Positions 9,089-20,916 of a stretch of DNA of 64,000 nt are shown one piece after another. The position numbers and the translations under genes are program-made. The notes below the pieces were generated by a model. It was not told where the DNA came from. It worked only from the letters and a program-made list of their open reading frames with translations, and made no database searches. Every line of letters starts with the position of its first letter. Positions within the stretch are counted from its first letter, which is position 1. Origin of the DNA: an uncultured Helicobacteraceae bacterium (GTDB lineage Bacteria; Campylobacterota; Campylobacteria; Campylobacterales; Helicobacteraceae); NCBI GenBank assembly GCA_910578285.1, contig CAJTQL010000008.1, forward strand, positions 19,995-83,994, in the 5' to 3' direction.

Positions 9089-11314
9089 TCATGAATGATG
9101 TAATCCATAATACACCTGCCCCACAGCGAGCGAAGAATCGGTTGGCGCAAGTTTTTGGTGCACAAAAAAAGGAATCCCATGCGCTTTGCATGCCGCTTTG
9201 CAATATGCGAGCAATTTTTGATTGCAAAAGCACCCCCCGCAGAGCAAAAGCGGCAAATCGCCATGCGTGTGGCGCAGAATCTGTGCGGCAGAGACAACGG
9301 CATTTGCAAGGCTCGCGATGAAATAGCTTGCCGCAAGGCGCGGTTGCGAGCGCAAAGCAAGAATCTTCTGCACAAGCGGCGCATAATCAAAGATTTCTCC
9401 ACACAGCGGCAACCCATCTGCTTTCTCCCCTTCTTTCTCCCATTTGCTTGGGCTTAAGCAAAGCGCTTCGAGCATGAGCCCGCATTCGCCATCATAGCTC
9501 ACATGCAGTGCTCCACAAAGAATCACACACACAGCATCAAACAATCGCCCAACAGAGCTCGCGCATGGCGCGCTGCCTTTGCACCATAGCGCATACAATT
9601 GCTCCGCGCCCTGTGGGTAATCAAGCAGGTGCAGTGCATCTTCGCCCACGACCTCAAACAACAGAGCAAGGGCAAGGCGCATGGGCTGTTCAATCGCCTT
9701 GTCTCCGCCAAGTAGCGACATGGGACGCAGATGAAACATGCGCACAAAACTATGCGTATCTGCAAGCAAAATCTCTCCGCCCCATATCGTTTTGTCCTCA
9801 CCATAGCCGCTGCCATCAAACACCGCGCTTATCACATGCCCGCTTAGATTATGTTCTGCCATGAGCGCGAGTGTATGGGCGTAGTGATGCTGGATAAACG
9901 CGCGCTTTTTGTAATTGTGGGCGAGAATATGATTTGTATAGCGCGGGTGCAAATCAGCGATTGCGTAGTCGCTTTTGCCAAAACAGCGCTCGAAAAAGGT
10001 AAGACTTTGAATATAACGCGCATGACTCATTGGGCGCGAGAGCTCGCCCACAGGCGGCGGAAGCAGAATCGAAACACCGATTCCAAGCGCGGGCGCACTT
10101 TTTTGCTCGCTCCCAAGCCCAACAACAGGAGAAGCGAAGCTTTGGGCAAGCGGCAAAAGCAGTGGATAGCCGCGCGAGCGGCGCAAACAATGCGAATCTT
10201 CGCCCACAACGGCGACAACACTATCATCATGTGGAGTGAAAATCGGCAGATTGTGCGTAACGAGCATATCATAGATTCCACTAAGTGCGGCAATTTGTTC
10301 ATCGTTGCTCGCAATCGGCTCGCCGCTTAGATTTGCACTTGTGAAAACCACAGGAAAAGGGACGCTTTGCAAAATACCATAATGCAAAGCAGTGTAGGGC
10401 AAAATCGCACCGATATAAGGAGTGTTTGGCGAGAGCAGCGCAAGCGGCAGCGCACAATCACTGCGCGGAGAAAGCAACACAATGGGTGCAGCGCTTGATT
10501 GCAACAACGCGGATTCTCTCGCTCCACAATGCGCCGCTTGGCACACCGCCTCAAGGCTGCTAAACATCACTGCAAGAGGCTTAGTCGGACGATTTTTGCG
10601 CGCACGTAGTGTTTGTAGTGCAGCTTGATTGTCTGCTGCACACAACAGCGCAAAGCCACCGATTCCTTTAAGCGCGATGATTTTCCCCTCGTTCAAGCAA
10701 GATGCGATGCATGCGAAAGGCTCGGCATTTATAGGATTATGGTGGCTATCAAACATGGCGATTTGCACGCCGCATTGCGCGCAAGAATTGAGCTGGGAAT
10801 GGAATCTCCGTGCGTTTGGGTCGTTGTATTCGCGCTCGCATTCTGGGCACATTCTAAACGAACACATGCTTGTGTTCTCGCGCTCAAAGGGCGCATTGTA
10901 CAAGATAGTTGCACGCGCACCGCATTGCGCACATGAGATGAACGGATAGCGATAGCGGCGATTATTTGGGTCGTTAAATTCGGCAAGACATTCAGGACAG
11001 ATGGCAAAATCGGGAGGGATTTCGGCATTTGGAGCGAAGGTTGTACTCTGGGCAATTCGGAATGAATCATACCCAACAAGCGGCATTTTGTGCGTCTCTT
11101 GCGCGCTAATCCTTGCCTTTGGTGCGTCTTTTAGCCGCGCGAAAAATAATTCCAGTGCATGGTGTTGCCCCTCAATCGCAATAAATACGCTCGAGCCATC
11201 GTTACGCACAAAGCCAGCGAGCCCCAATTCTATGGCTTGACGATACACAAAAGGGCGGAATCCGATTCCTTGCACAATCCCATGCAAAGTGATATGGTAA
11301 TGCTGTTTTTCCAT
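9089..11314 (-). CDS. hypF: Carbamoyltransferase HypF, [NiFe]-hydrogenase maturation
   Basis: 741-residue cytoplasmic enzyme that uses carbamoyl phosphate and ATP to make the thiocarbamate on HypE that becomes the CN ligands of the [NiFe] site. All domains are present in order: acylphosphatase (residues 1-90, GIVQGIGFRPFVYR), two CxxC-x18-CxxC zinc fingers (CPEC...CAQCG, twice, about 105-185), YrdC-like domain (from about 200, LKGIGGFALLC) and the Kae1-like carbamoyltransferase domain with HHYAH and FDGSGYG. Full length. It stands alone here: no other hyp or hydrogenase structural gene is in the window. Divergent from the RRM gene. Confidence 0.96.
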   Translation of the reverse strand: MEKQHYHITLHGIVQGIGFRPFVYRQAIELGLAGFVRNDGSSVFIAIEGQHHALELFFARLKDAPKARISAQETHKMPLVGYDSFRIAQSTTFAPNAEIPPDFAICPECLAEFNDPNNRRYRYPFISCAQCGARATILYNAPFERENTSMCSFRMCPECEREYNDPNARRFHSQLNSCAQCGVQIAMFDSHHNPINAEPFACIASCLNEGKIIALKGIGGFALLCAADNQAALQTLRARKNRPTKPLAVMFSSLEAVCQAAHCGARESALLQSSAAPIVLLSPRSDCALPLALLSPNTPYIGAILPYTALHYGILQSVPFPVVFTSANLSGEPIASNDEQIAALSGIYDMLVTHNLPIFTPHDDSVVAVVGEDSHCLRRSRGYPLLLPLAQSFASPVVGLGSEQKSAPALGIGVSILLPPPVGELSRPMSHARYIQSLTFFERCFGKSDYAIADLHPRYTNHILAHNYKKRAFIQHHYAHTLALMAEHNLSGHVISAVFDGSGYGEDKTIWGGEILLADTHSFVRMFHLRPMSLLGGDKAIEQPMRLALALLFEVVGEDALHLLDYPQGAEQLYALWCKGSAPCASSVGRLFDAVCVILCGALHVSYDGECGLMLEALCLSPSKWEKEGEKADGLPLCGEIFDYAPLVQKILALRSQPRLAASYFIASLANAVVSAAQILRHTHGDLPLLLCGGCFCNQKLLAYCKAACKAHGIPFFVHQKLAPTDSSLAVGQVYYGLHHS

Positions 11315-11404
11315 TTATGCGAAGATTGTATCCAATTTTAGCAAACATTAAGCAAATGTAGCATAGCATATCATCATTATAGAGTTTTCGAGCTAGGGGA
11401 AAGA

Positions 11405-11662
11405 ATGACAAGTATCTATGTTGGTAACATCACATACAACGCGACAGAACGCGACATTGAAGGGCTATTTTCACAATTTGGCGAAGTCGCCTCTGTAAAG
11501 CTCATCAATGACCGCGAAACGGGCAGACCCAAAGGATTTGGCTTTGTCGAAATGGACGCAGAGGCAGCGAACAAAGCAATCGAATCGCTTGATGGCAAAG
11601 AATTTAAGGGGCGCAATCTTCGCGTCAATCAGGCGCGTAGCCGAGACGAAAGGAAATCATAA
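11405..11662 (+). CDS. Small RNA-binding protein with one RRM domain
   Basis: 85 residues, essentially a single RNA-recognition motif: RNP2 IYVGNI near the start and RNP1 KGFGFVEM at about residues 40-47, with a basic tail (NQARSRDERKS). Known family: bacterial glycine-poor RRM proteins, including an H. pylori homologue described as a nucleic-acid-binding protein. Likely binds single-stranded RNA; targets unknown. AGGGGAAAGA precedes the ATG. Its stop overlaps the ATG of the next gene. Confidence 0.9.
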   Translation: MTSIYVGNITYNATERDIEGLFSQFGEVASVKLINDRETGRPKGFGFVEMDAEAANKAIESLDGKEFKGRNLRVNQARSRDERKS

Positions 11663-11928
11663 TGAAAAAAATCTTACTTGGGCTTTTGTGTTTGTGCGCA
11701 ATCGGGTTTGCAGCAGTGAACATCAACACAGCAAGCAAAGATGAGCTTGCAACACTCAAAGGCATTGGTGCAAAAAAGGCTGAAGCAATTATCGACTATC
11801 GCGCCAAACATGGCAAATTTCAAAACATTGATGAATTGAAAAAAGTCAATGGGATTGGCGAGAAGCTCTTCGAATCCATCAAAGCAGATATTGTAACAAC
11901 CGATAAAACCGACAAAAAGGGAAAATAG
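11662..11928 (+). CDS. ComEA-like exported helix-hairpin-helix DNA-binding protein
   Basis: 88 residues: signal peptide (KKILLGLLCLCAIGFAA), then a duplicated helix-hairpin-helix with VNINTASKDELATLKGIG and DELKKVNGIGEKLFE, and a short Lys-rich tail. This is the DNA-binding part of ComEA, which binds incoming DNA in the periplasm during natural transformation; in Gram-negatives it occurs as this short secreted form. AAAGGAAATCATA lies before the ATG and the gene follows the RRM gene without a gap. Confidence 0.88.
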   Translation: MKKILLGLLCLCAIGFAAVNINTASKDELATLKGIGAKKAEAIIDYRAKHGKFQNIDELKKVNGIGEKLFESIKADIVTTDKTDKKGK

Positions 11929-11932
11929 AACT

Positions 11933-12343
11933 TTGTCGCAAGATTCGTTGTCGCGCTTTTGGCAAGGGCAGAATATCGCTATTGTTGGGCTTTCGCCCGA
12001 TTCGAGCAAACCGAGCTACGAGGTCGGAGAATACCTCAAAAATGCGAGATATACCCTCTATCCTGTGTATCCAAGGGGTGAGAAAATTTTAGGCTTTTCT
12101 GTGTGCCATAGTCTGCAAGAGTTGCCATGCGTTGTCGATGTTTTGGTGATTTTTCGCAAGAGTGAGGCGGTCGAATCGGTCGTACGTGAGGCTCTGGCTT
12201 TGGGCATTGCGCGGCGAATCTGGGTGCAGCTTGGAATCAGCAGTGCTCCTGCCCGTGCGCTATGTGAAGCAGCTGGCGTTCCTTATGTCGAGAATCTCTG
12301 CATCATGCGCGAGCACGAGAGACTTGCGGGAGGCAAAGCATGA
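11933..12343 (+). CDS. CoA-binding domain protein (YccU-like)
   Basis: 136 residues forming a single Rossmann-type CoA-binding domain: NIAIVGLSPDSSKPSYEVGEYL at the front, YPVYPRG, and the WVQLGISS block near residue 100, as in YccU-type proteins and the N-terminal part of acyl-CoA synthetases. Biochemical role unknown for the family. The first plausible start is TTG at 11933, four bases after the ComEA-like stop; no ATG gives a full domain. Its end overlaps the threonine deaminase ATG by four bases. Confidence 0.85.
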   Translation: MSQDSLSRFWQGQNIAIVGLSPDSSKPSYEVGEYLKNARYTLYPVYPRGEKILGFSVCHSLQELPCVVDVLVIFRKSEAVESVVREALALGIARRIWVQLGISSAPARALCEAAGVPYVENLCIMREHERLAGGKA

Positions 12344-13551
12344 TTGCACTTGCAAACATCATCGAAGCAGCAGAACGAATCGCGCCCATTGTGCATCATA
12401 CACGACTTGTATTTGCCCCTCGAATGAGTGAGAGGAGTGGCGCAAAAGTCTATCTCAAACAAGAAAATTTGCAGCATACAGGCGCATATAAATTGCGTGG
12501 CGCATTTAACAAAATCGCACTGATGAGCGAGAATGAACGCATGCATGGCGTAATTGCTGCAAGTGCGGGCAACCATGCACAAGGTGTCGCATATAGCGCG
12601 CGTCATTTTGGAATCCGTTCAGTGATTTTTATGCCTGAAGCCACACCGCTGCTTAAGGTCAGTGCGGTACGGCGCTTGGGCGCTGAAGTGATTCTTTGTG
12701 GCGACAACTTTGACGAATCCTACAGCGCAGCGCTCGAATTTGCTAAAGAACACGAGCTTTTTTTTATCCACCCATTTGCTGATGATGATGTGATTGCAGG
12801 ACAGGGCACTGTGGGGCTTGAGATTCTGCGTGAAAAGAGCGATATGAACACGGTGATCCTGCCTGTTGGCGGTGGTGGGCTCATTAGCGGTGTTGCAGCA
12901 CTCTATAAACAGATGAAGCCTAACGTGCGCATCATTGGTGTTTGCGCACAGGGCGCACCAGCGATGTTTCAGTCTTTCCAACAACGCACGATTCAACATT
13001 GTGCGAGTGTGCGCACAATCGCCGATGGAATCGCCGTACGTGATGTGAATCCGAAGAATTTTGCCTATATTTGCGAAAGTGTCGATGAGATAGTGTGCGT
13101 AAATGATGAAGAAATTGCCGATGCGGTGTTGTATCTTATTGAGAATCAAAAAGTCGTTGTCGAGGGTGCTGGTGCAGTAGGCGTTGCAGCATTGCTCAAT
13201 AGCAAGATTACCTTCACACAAAACGAGAATGTTGCCATTATCCTAAGCGGCGGGAATATAGACGTAACAATGCTTGGTGTCATTATCGAGAAAGGTTTGC
13301 TCAAATCACAACGTAAGATGAAATTCAATGTAACATTGATTGACAAACCCGGAAGTCTCAAGCGGCTCACAGACATTCTCTCACAAGTCGATGCCAATAT
13401 TGTCGAAATCAACTATGACCGCACGCTCACCTCACTTGATTATGGCGATGCAATCGTTACGCTCACACTCGAGACAAAGGGCGGTGCGCACCAAGATATG
13501 ATTCGTGAGGAACTCCAAAAACATAAGTTTGAGATAAAAGAGCTGATATAA
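12340..13551 (+). CDS. ilvA: Threonine ammonia-lyase with C-terminal ACT-like domain
   Basis: 403-residue PLP enzyme that deaminates threonine to 2-oxobutanoate, the first step to isoleucine (ilvE is also in this window). Seen: PLP Lys in HTGAYKLRGAFNKI, SAGNHAQGVA, the glycine-rich phosphate loop VGGGGLISG and SGGNID. After about residue 325 an ACT-like regulatory domain follows (FNVTLIDKPGSLKRL), so this is the short single-ACT form rather than the 500-residue E. coli IlvA. Tightly packed between the CoA-binding gene and a membrane protein gene. Confidence 0.93.
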   Translation: MIALANIIEAAERIAPIVHHTRLVFAPRMSERSGAKVYLKQENLQHTGAYKLRGAFNKIALMSENERMHGVIAASAGNHAQGVAYSARHFGIRSVIFMPEATPLLKVSAVRRLGAEVILCGDNFDESYSAALEFAKEHELFFIHPFADDDVIAGQGTVGLEILREKSDMNTVILPVGGGGLISGVAALYKQMKPNVRIIGVCAQGAPAMFQSFQQRTIQHCASVRTIADGIAVRDVNPKNFAYICESVDEIVCVNDEEIADAVLYLIENQKVVVEGAGAVGVAALLNSKITFTQNENVAIILSGGNIDVTMLGVIIEKGLLKSQRKMKFNVTLIDKPGSLKRLTDILSQVDANIVEINYDRTLTSLDYGDAIVTLTLETKGGAHQDMIREELQKHKFEIKELI

Positions 13552-14771
13552 TGTCTCACTTTGTGGCAGCGCGCACAACCTCACTGCGTCATGCTGCTTT
13601 CTTTTTTGTCTGTATCTTTGTTGCGCTCTGTATCCTTGCCGTTCTCATTGTGAGCGAGCGCAGTATAAGCGTCTATGAGCTGCAACAGCTCGATTCAAAA
13701 GGCGCAGGATTTTGGCTCATGCAAAGTGGAATCGCCCTTTTTGGACACAACAATCTGGGCTATTTTTTGCCTTTTGTGGCATTGTTTGGTTGCAATATCA
13801 TTCTATTCTATGCGCTCGCCTTGCGCATTCTTGGAAACACAGACGATGCCCTGCTCGCATGCGCTGCGTTTGTGATGCTCCCTGCAAGCATTCTATCTGC
13901 ATCATTTATAAGTGATAGCGCTGTTGTGCTCTGCGGGTTGCTCGCGATTCTTTGCGCAGAAGCATATGGCTATAAGAGATTATTCTATGTCTTGCTTTTT
14001 GCTTGTTTATGGCTCAATCCCGGCTTTTCTGTAGTCTATGCTGCGCTGTGTGTCTATGGATTTTTACACAGCAATCTTGCAATGTTTCTCTATGGGCTCG
14101 CATTGCTTCTTGCACGTATCATACTAGGATTGAGCGTGGGTGGTGTGCCGCGCGGGTTTTTTCTCGATACTTTGGGGACGCTTGCACTTTTGTTTTCACC
14201 ACCCTTATTCATTTACTATACCTACTGCCTCTATCGAATTTGCATCAAAGAATCGAAAAATTTTCTTTTTTGGGTTTCATTTATCGGGATTCTGTGGACA
14301 TTGCTCATCTCAATGCGGCAGCGAATGATTCTCGAAAATTGCATCCCAATCCTTATACCCGGAGTCATTCTTTGCACCTCCGTATTCCTCTCTGGTTTGC
14401 GTGTGCGATTGCGCCCATTTCGCAAAGCCTATTTGCGCTTGTTTGCTATTGTGTTTGCTATGCTTTTGTTCTGTTTTGTTTGTATTGTAGGCAACAAGTT
14501 TTTTTATCTATTCCTAGACAATCCGCATACACATTTTGCTTATAAATTCCAAATTGTCAAAGAACTTGCAGAGTCGCTAAAAGATGCAGGGATTGTGCAT
14601 ATTAAAACGAATCGACATTTGCAAAGGCGGCTAGCATTTTATGGAATCTTGCCACCTCAAGAGGGCGCACCAAACCACTGCCGTTTGGGAAACCCAAACC
14701 CAAATGCACGCATTTTTGAGGTGCAATATCTTGGAGTTGTTGTTCAACGTTTCTATGTTTTGTGTCAGTGA
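13551..14771 (+). CDS. Polytopic membrane protein, GT-C/glycosyltransferase 39-like
   Basis: 406 residues with about ten hydrophobic segments. The first loop contains SISVYELQQLDSKG, in the place where GT-C enzymes such as ArnT and dolichyl-phosphate mannosyltransferases carry their acidic catalytic loop, followed by the long helical array and a small soluble C-terminus. Inferred to move a lipid-linked sugar on the periplasmic face; this is a weak fold-level call. Starts inside the ilvA stop (TAATG), so translation is coupled, though no functional link is evident. Confidence 0.6.
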   Translation: MSHFVAARTTSLRHAAFFFVCIFVALCILAVLIVSERSISVYELQQLDSKGAGFWLMQSGIALFGHNNLGYFLPFVALFGCNIILFYALALRILGNTDDALLACAAFVMLPASILSASFISDSAVVLCGLLAILCAEAYGYKRLFYVLLFACLWLNPGFSVVYAALCVYGFLHSNLAMFLYGLALLLARIILGLSVGGVPRGFFLDTLGTLALLFSPPLFIYYTYCLYRICIKESKNFLFWVSFIGILWTLLISMRQRMILENCIPILIPGVILCTSVFLSGLRVRLRPFRKAYLRLFAIVFAMLLFCFVCIVGNKFFYLFLDNPHTHFAYKFQIVKELAESLKDAGIVHIKTNRHLQRRLAFYGILPPQEGAPNHCRLGNPNPNARIFEVQYLGVVVQRFYVLCQ

Positions 14772-14799
14772 TTCTTAACTCAAGAATCCCGCTATCCAT

Positions 14800-14828
14800 C
14801 ATTGCAAGAAGACATCTTCGTGGCAATC
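14800..14828. repeat. Intergenic REP-like hairpin (copy 3)
   Basis: CATTGCAA-GAAGA-CA-TCTTC-GTGGCAATC: conserved outer arms with a perfect 5-bp inner stem whose sequence differs from the other copies yet still pairs. Sits between the convergent membrane protein and YeiH genes. Confidence 0.6.
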
Positions 14829-14858
14829 AAGCAAAAACACCAAAAGTCGAGACATACA

Positions 14859-15920
14859 TTAATCAAAACCAAGCATTTGTGCGCTGCTCAAACCCCACAC
14901 CAACAAAAATCCACCAACACCGAGCGCAATAAAGAGAATCAAACCAAGCCCAAAGGCTTGCGCCCCACAATGGCGAAATTGCGCAATATTCATTTGCAAT
15001 CCCAAAGCACACATTGCCATTGTCAGACATAAGACACAGCAAAATTGTAGAATCTCTAAAATGGGTTGTGGTATTGGAACAATAGAATGCACGATAATCA
15101 TCACCAAAAACCAAAGCGCAAACCATGGAACTGCGGAGGCTTTTTTCACTTTTGTCCCCTGTTTATCTTGTAGGTTCTTTTGTCGCAAAAACAAAGGCAA
15201 AAGAAAAAGAACTGGGACAAGCAATATCACGCGAATCATCTTAATGATAACAGCGATTGTTGCGCAATCTGGCGAAATCGCACTCGCTGCGCCCACCACA
15301 TTTGCGACTTCATGGAGTGTCAGACCAAGAAACAAGCCCTCCTGCAAAGGCGAAAAAGGCATCAGGTCGAGCGCATACAACAATGGAAAGAGAAACATGC
15401 CAAGCAAGCCAAAAATCACAACAGTTGCGACTGCAACAATGCCCTTGTAAGATTCGCTATGCAGACTTGTTTCAATCGCAAGTATCGCTGCTGCGCCACA
15501 AATCGCACTCCCACTGCTAACTAAAATCACCAAATCCCTATCCATTTTGAAATAAACAAGACCGACAACAATACCTAGCGCAAGAATGGCGCACACAATA
15601 AAAAGGCTGCTTAAAACCCCCACGATTCCAACACTTTGCATATCTGCTAAAGACACATTGAATCCATATAGCACAATTCCTAAGCGCAGTAGGGTTTTTG
15701 CACTAAAATGGATACCTTTTTCACATGCTAAGTGTGGCTTTGTTGCAGTTTTTGCAACAACAAAGGATAAGGCAATTCCCAGCAAAACACCAATAATAAG
15801 AGGGGAAATATGAAGCTTTTGGATAAAGCTGAATTGAAGAGCGAGCAGACTTAAAATCGAAAGCAATAAAACAAGAGCAATGCCTCTGCCATAGTTCCAA
15901 AAAGAGCTTGTAGGTTTCAT
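14859..15920 (-). CDS. YeiH/UPF0324 family membrane transporter (putative sulfate exporter family)
   Basis: 353 residues, about ten membrane helices, with family blocks GVLLGIALSFV, SSGSAICGAAAILA and FLGLTLHEVANVVGA. Members of this family are annotated as putative sulfate or small-anion exporters; the substrate is not established. The ATG at 15920 has GGAG six bases upstream, better than the longer reading from 15968. Faces the DMT transporter gene upstream in the same direction with about 80 bases between them; possible separate promoter there. Confidence 0.85.
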   Translation of the reverse strand: MKPTSSFWNYGRGIALVLLLSILSLLALQFSFIQKLHISPLIIGVLLGIALSFVVAKTATKPHLACEKGIHFSAKTLLRLGIVLYGFNVSLADMQSVGIVGVLSSLFIVCAILALGIVVGLVYFKMDRDLVILVSSGSAICGAAAILAIETSLHSESYKGIVAVATVVIFGLLGMFLFPLLYALDLMPFSPLQEGLFLGLTLHEVANVVGAASAISPDCATIAVIIKMIRVILLVPVLFLLPLFLRQKNLQDKQGTKVKKASAVPWFALWFLVMIIVHSIVPIPQPILEILQFCCVLCLTMAMCALGLQMNIAQFRHCGAQAFGLGLILFIALGVGGFLLVWGLSSAQMLGFD

Positions 15921-16001
15921 CAGACACTCCAAGTTATCGAATCTCACGTAGCAAAATGGACATAACAAGCACGAGTATACTGGATTTCAGTAAACCTATC
16001 T

Positions 16002-16913
16002 TTAACGTCTAAGCCGCCGTAAATCTTTGAGAAGCGTGGGTGTGGCGATGAGTAGCCCGGCAGCGATGATGAGCAAAATCCCACATGTTGTGGGCAAATT
16101 TGGCAGACTATCGCCAAGCATGATTCCTAAAGTCATGCTAAAGAGAATCCGTGAATAATCGACAGGTGCAACGATTCCAGCGGGCGCGTTCATATAGGCG
16201 AGGTTCAGAAAATATTGCGCTATCGTGCCACAAAGCCCCATGAGCACAATATAGAGCCATTCGATTCCAACAGGCAGCACAAAGCCGCCGATTCCCTCAA
16301 GCGGCAACAGGATTCCAAACGCGCCAATGATTGTTGTCGATGCGCCGAATGCGAGGATAATAAAACTATTATCAAAATATTGCTTGAGCGAGCGCAGAGT
16401 CACAAAGGCGATTGCCGCAAATGAACCATTGCAGATTCCAAGCACGATATTGAGCCATGAAATACCGCTTAGGCTCGGATTGCCGATGAGCAAGATTCCA
16501 ACAAAGCCAATGATGGTCGCCGTGATGGTTGACATTGATAATCTCTCTTTGAGAAAGACGACACTAAAAAATGCAACATAGAGTGGCGTGCTTTGCATAA
16601 ATGCCATCGCCGTAACAAGAGGGATTGTGGCGATATTGTAAAATAAACATGCCATCGCGATTCCCCCCAACCCCACGCGCACCAAGAGATGCCACCAGCC
16701 ACCCTTGGCATGTTGCACACGCGGTTTGTGGCGCGAAGAGCCGTAGGCATAGACAGCCAACATCACGAGCAACATCACGAGCGAACGAAAAAAGACATTT
16801 TCCATAGACGGAATGTGTTCAGCAAGAATCTTTGCAAAGGCGTTCATAAACGCAAACACGAGTGAAGACGCGAGCATGTAGAGGATTCCCGCCGAGACAT
16901 CACTAAGGCGCAT
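16002..16913 (-). CDS. DMT superfamily (EamA) permease
   Basis: 303 residues with ten predicted helices in two EamA repeats (about 10-135 and 150-285), the drug/metabolite transporter arrangement; AYMNAPAGIVAPVDYSRILFS is the typical second-repeat signature. Substrate unknown. Start: ATG 16913 has GGAG six bases upstream; ATG 16925 and 16991 are alternatives inside the preceding gene. It overlaps the end of the SGNH-like gene by 11 bases, so a frameshift in that phase-variable gene might also alter coupling to this one. Confidence 0.85.
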   Translation of the reverse strand: MRLSDVSAGILYMLASSLVFAFMNAFAKILAEHIPSMENVFFRSLVMLLVMLAVYAYGSSRHKPRVQHAKGGWWHLLVRVGLGGIAMACLFYNIATIPLVTAMAFMQSTPLYVAFFSVVFLKERLSMSTITATIIGFVGILLIGNPSLSGISWLNIVLGICNGSFAAIAFVTLRSLKQYFDNSFIILAFGASTTIIGAFGILLPLEGIGGFVLPVGIEWLYIVLMGLCGTIAQYFLNLAYMNAPAGIVAPVDYSRILFSMTLGIMLGDSLPNLPTTCGILLIIAAGLLIATPTLLKDLRRLRR

Positions 16914-18366
16914 GCCATTCTCCATGGATCCACTCTTTTTGCCGCAAAACCTGCGCGACATATTGTGCGCAAAGTGCGTTGCCACGCGCATTGCAATGAA
17001 TCCAATGATTGGCGAAGATGGTTTCTGTGCTGTTCATAATCACGTTGTTTAAGTCATAGAGATAATCAACATCACCCACTTGCTGTTTTAAATCGATAAT
17101 CAATTTGGGGATTTTGTCGATAATCACATTCATATAGGGTGGTGTCCTATGCGTTATTTTTTCATTATGCCGCATATCCTTCTCCTCCTCTGTCCAAACC
17201 TTCTTGCATGGCAAAAGCGGCTGGATAAAGGCAGCAAATCTGCCCCCCCCCCTCGAGACAATATCATGAAATTGCTGCAGTCGCGTTATGATTGCAACAT
17301 TCACATCAGTATCACTAATTTTTGGATTGGGGATTTCAAGCTCGGTATAGAGAGGGAGTCGATTGGTTTGGACAAGCGACATCTGTTGGAATAATGATTT
17401 TGCTTGATATTCATAATAACCCGGCGTGTAAGTCATTCTATGGGTTTTCAATAAAACATCGCAGCTCACAATGCCCGTGCGCCAGTCCGTACCGCCAAAA
17501 AAACTTAGAACAATGTCAGGAGAATGGGGATAGATAAGAGCATTATAAAGCATCATTTGTTCATAGATTGTATAGCCACTAATACCAAGATTGAGCACAA
17601 TAAAATTTTGCTGTGGTGCAAAATTTTGCAACTCTCTGCGTAAATTTTCGACAATTGTTTCATGTAATGGAAGATAATTAAGACGCAATGCACTATTGCC
17701 AAAACACACAATGAGTTTCGTATTTGCATCGCGATGCTGTATTAGTTCCCAGTCTACTTCTTCAAAAAAGAAACTCTTGTCTGCTCTTTGGGTTGCAATA
17801 TGCACATTAAAGCCAGGATATGGGATATGCGATAAACGTGCTTTTGTGGGCTCAATATAGAACATTTTAGCGAACACACTGCAATGTGGCAAAGCCGAAT
17901 CCACTTGTGCGCGGAAATGTGATAGATTCTGATTGCGTTCCGCACGTTTTTTATGGTGCATATCAACAAGTTGAATAAGTTTTAAATGAAAATTTGGCAG
18001 TGCAAAAGATTCGCCACGCCAAAGCTCAAGCAACTTTTGTGGAGAATCAAAAAAATCATGCACAAGATACGCCATCGATGGACGATAGTCAAAATTAAAA
18101 ACATGCCGCACAACATTCTCATGGATTCCTAGCTTTTGAAGTTTTGCAAGAATCTTTTGTGCAAGCTCTGCATCACGTACCGTGATGAGGCAAAGCGCAA
18201 AGGACTCAAAGAACACCTCATTTCCAACCATGCGCTCATCACATATAAGACGTTGGTCGATATCATCATCAACGATGCGGCATTCAAAGCCCATTGCCTC
18301 ACAAAAGGCACACATTGATTGCCCAACCCAGCCAAAACCATACAGAATGACGCGCTCTTTTTGCAT
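16903..18366 (-). CDS. Phase-variable SGNH-like hydrolase with N-terminal Rossmann-like domain
   Basis: 487 residues. The first 90 resemble a Rossmann fold (VILYGFGWVGQS, then acidic IVDDDIDQ), followed by a linker and an SGNH/GDSL-type domain: FGNSALRLNY (block I), NLGISGYTIYEQ (block II), SFFGGTDW (block III) and IHCNARGNALCAQYVA (block V with the His). The block I Ser follows Asn rather than Asp. Such domains esterify or de-esterify sugars. A G10 run codes for three Gly near residue 372 and is in frame now; slippage would truncate the protein before block V. ATG 18366 (AAGGGA upstream) is preferred over GTG 18381. Two bases after wlbA, so probably part of the same glycan pathway. Confidence 0.65.
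   Translation of the reverse strand: MQKERVILYGFGWVGQSMCAFCEAMGFECRIVDDDIDQRLICDERMVGNEVFFESFALCLITVRDAELAQKILAKLQKLGIHENVVRHVFNFDYRPSMAYLVHDFFDSPQKLLELWRGESFALPNFHLKLIQLVDMHHKKRAERNQNLSHFRAQVDSALPHCSVFAKMFYIEPTKARLSHIPYPGFNVHIATQRADKSFFFEEVDWELIQHRDANTKLIVCFGNSALRLNYLPLHETIVENLRRELQNFAPQQNFIVLNLGISGYTIYEQMMLYNALIYPHSPDIVLSFFGGTDWRTGIVSCDVLLKTHRMTYTPGYYEYQAKSLFQQMSLVQTNRLPLYTELEIPNPKISDTDVNVAIITRLQQFHDIVSRGGGRFAAFIQPLLPCKKVWTEEEKDMRHNEKITHRTPPYMNVIIDKIPKLIIDLKQQVGDVDYLYDLNNVIMNSTETIFANHWIHCNARGNALCAQYVAQVLRQKEWIHGEWHAP
17243..17252. repeat. Poly-C/G tract of 10 (phase-variation candidate)
   Basis: C10 on the plus strand, G10 in the coding direction of the SGNH-like gene, reading AGG-GGG-GGG-GGC (Arg-Gly-Gly-Gly). 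In frame (ON). Homopolymer tracts of this length slip during replication in Helicobacter and Campylobacter. Confidence 0.85.
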
Positions 18367-18368
18367 TT

Positions 18369-20906
<2,538 letters not shown>

Positions 20907-20916
<10 letters not shown>

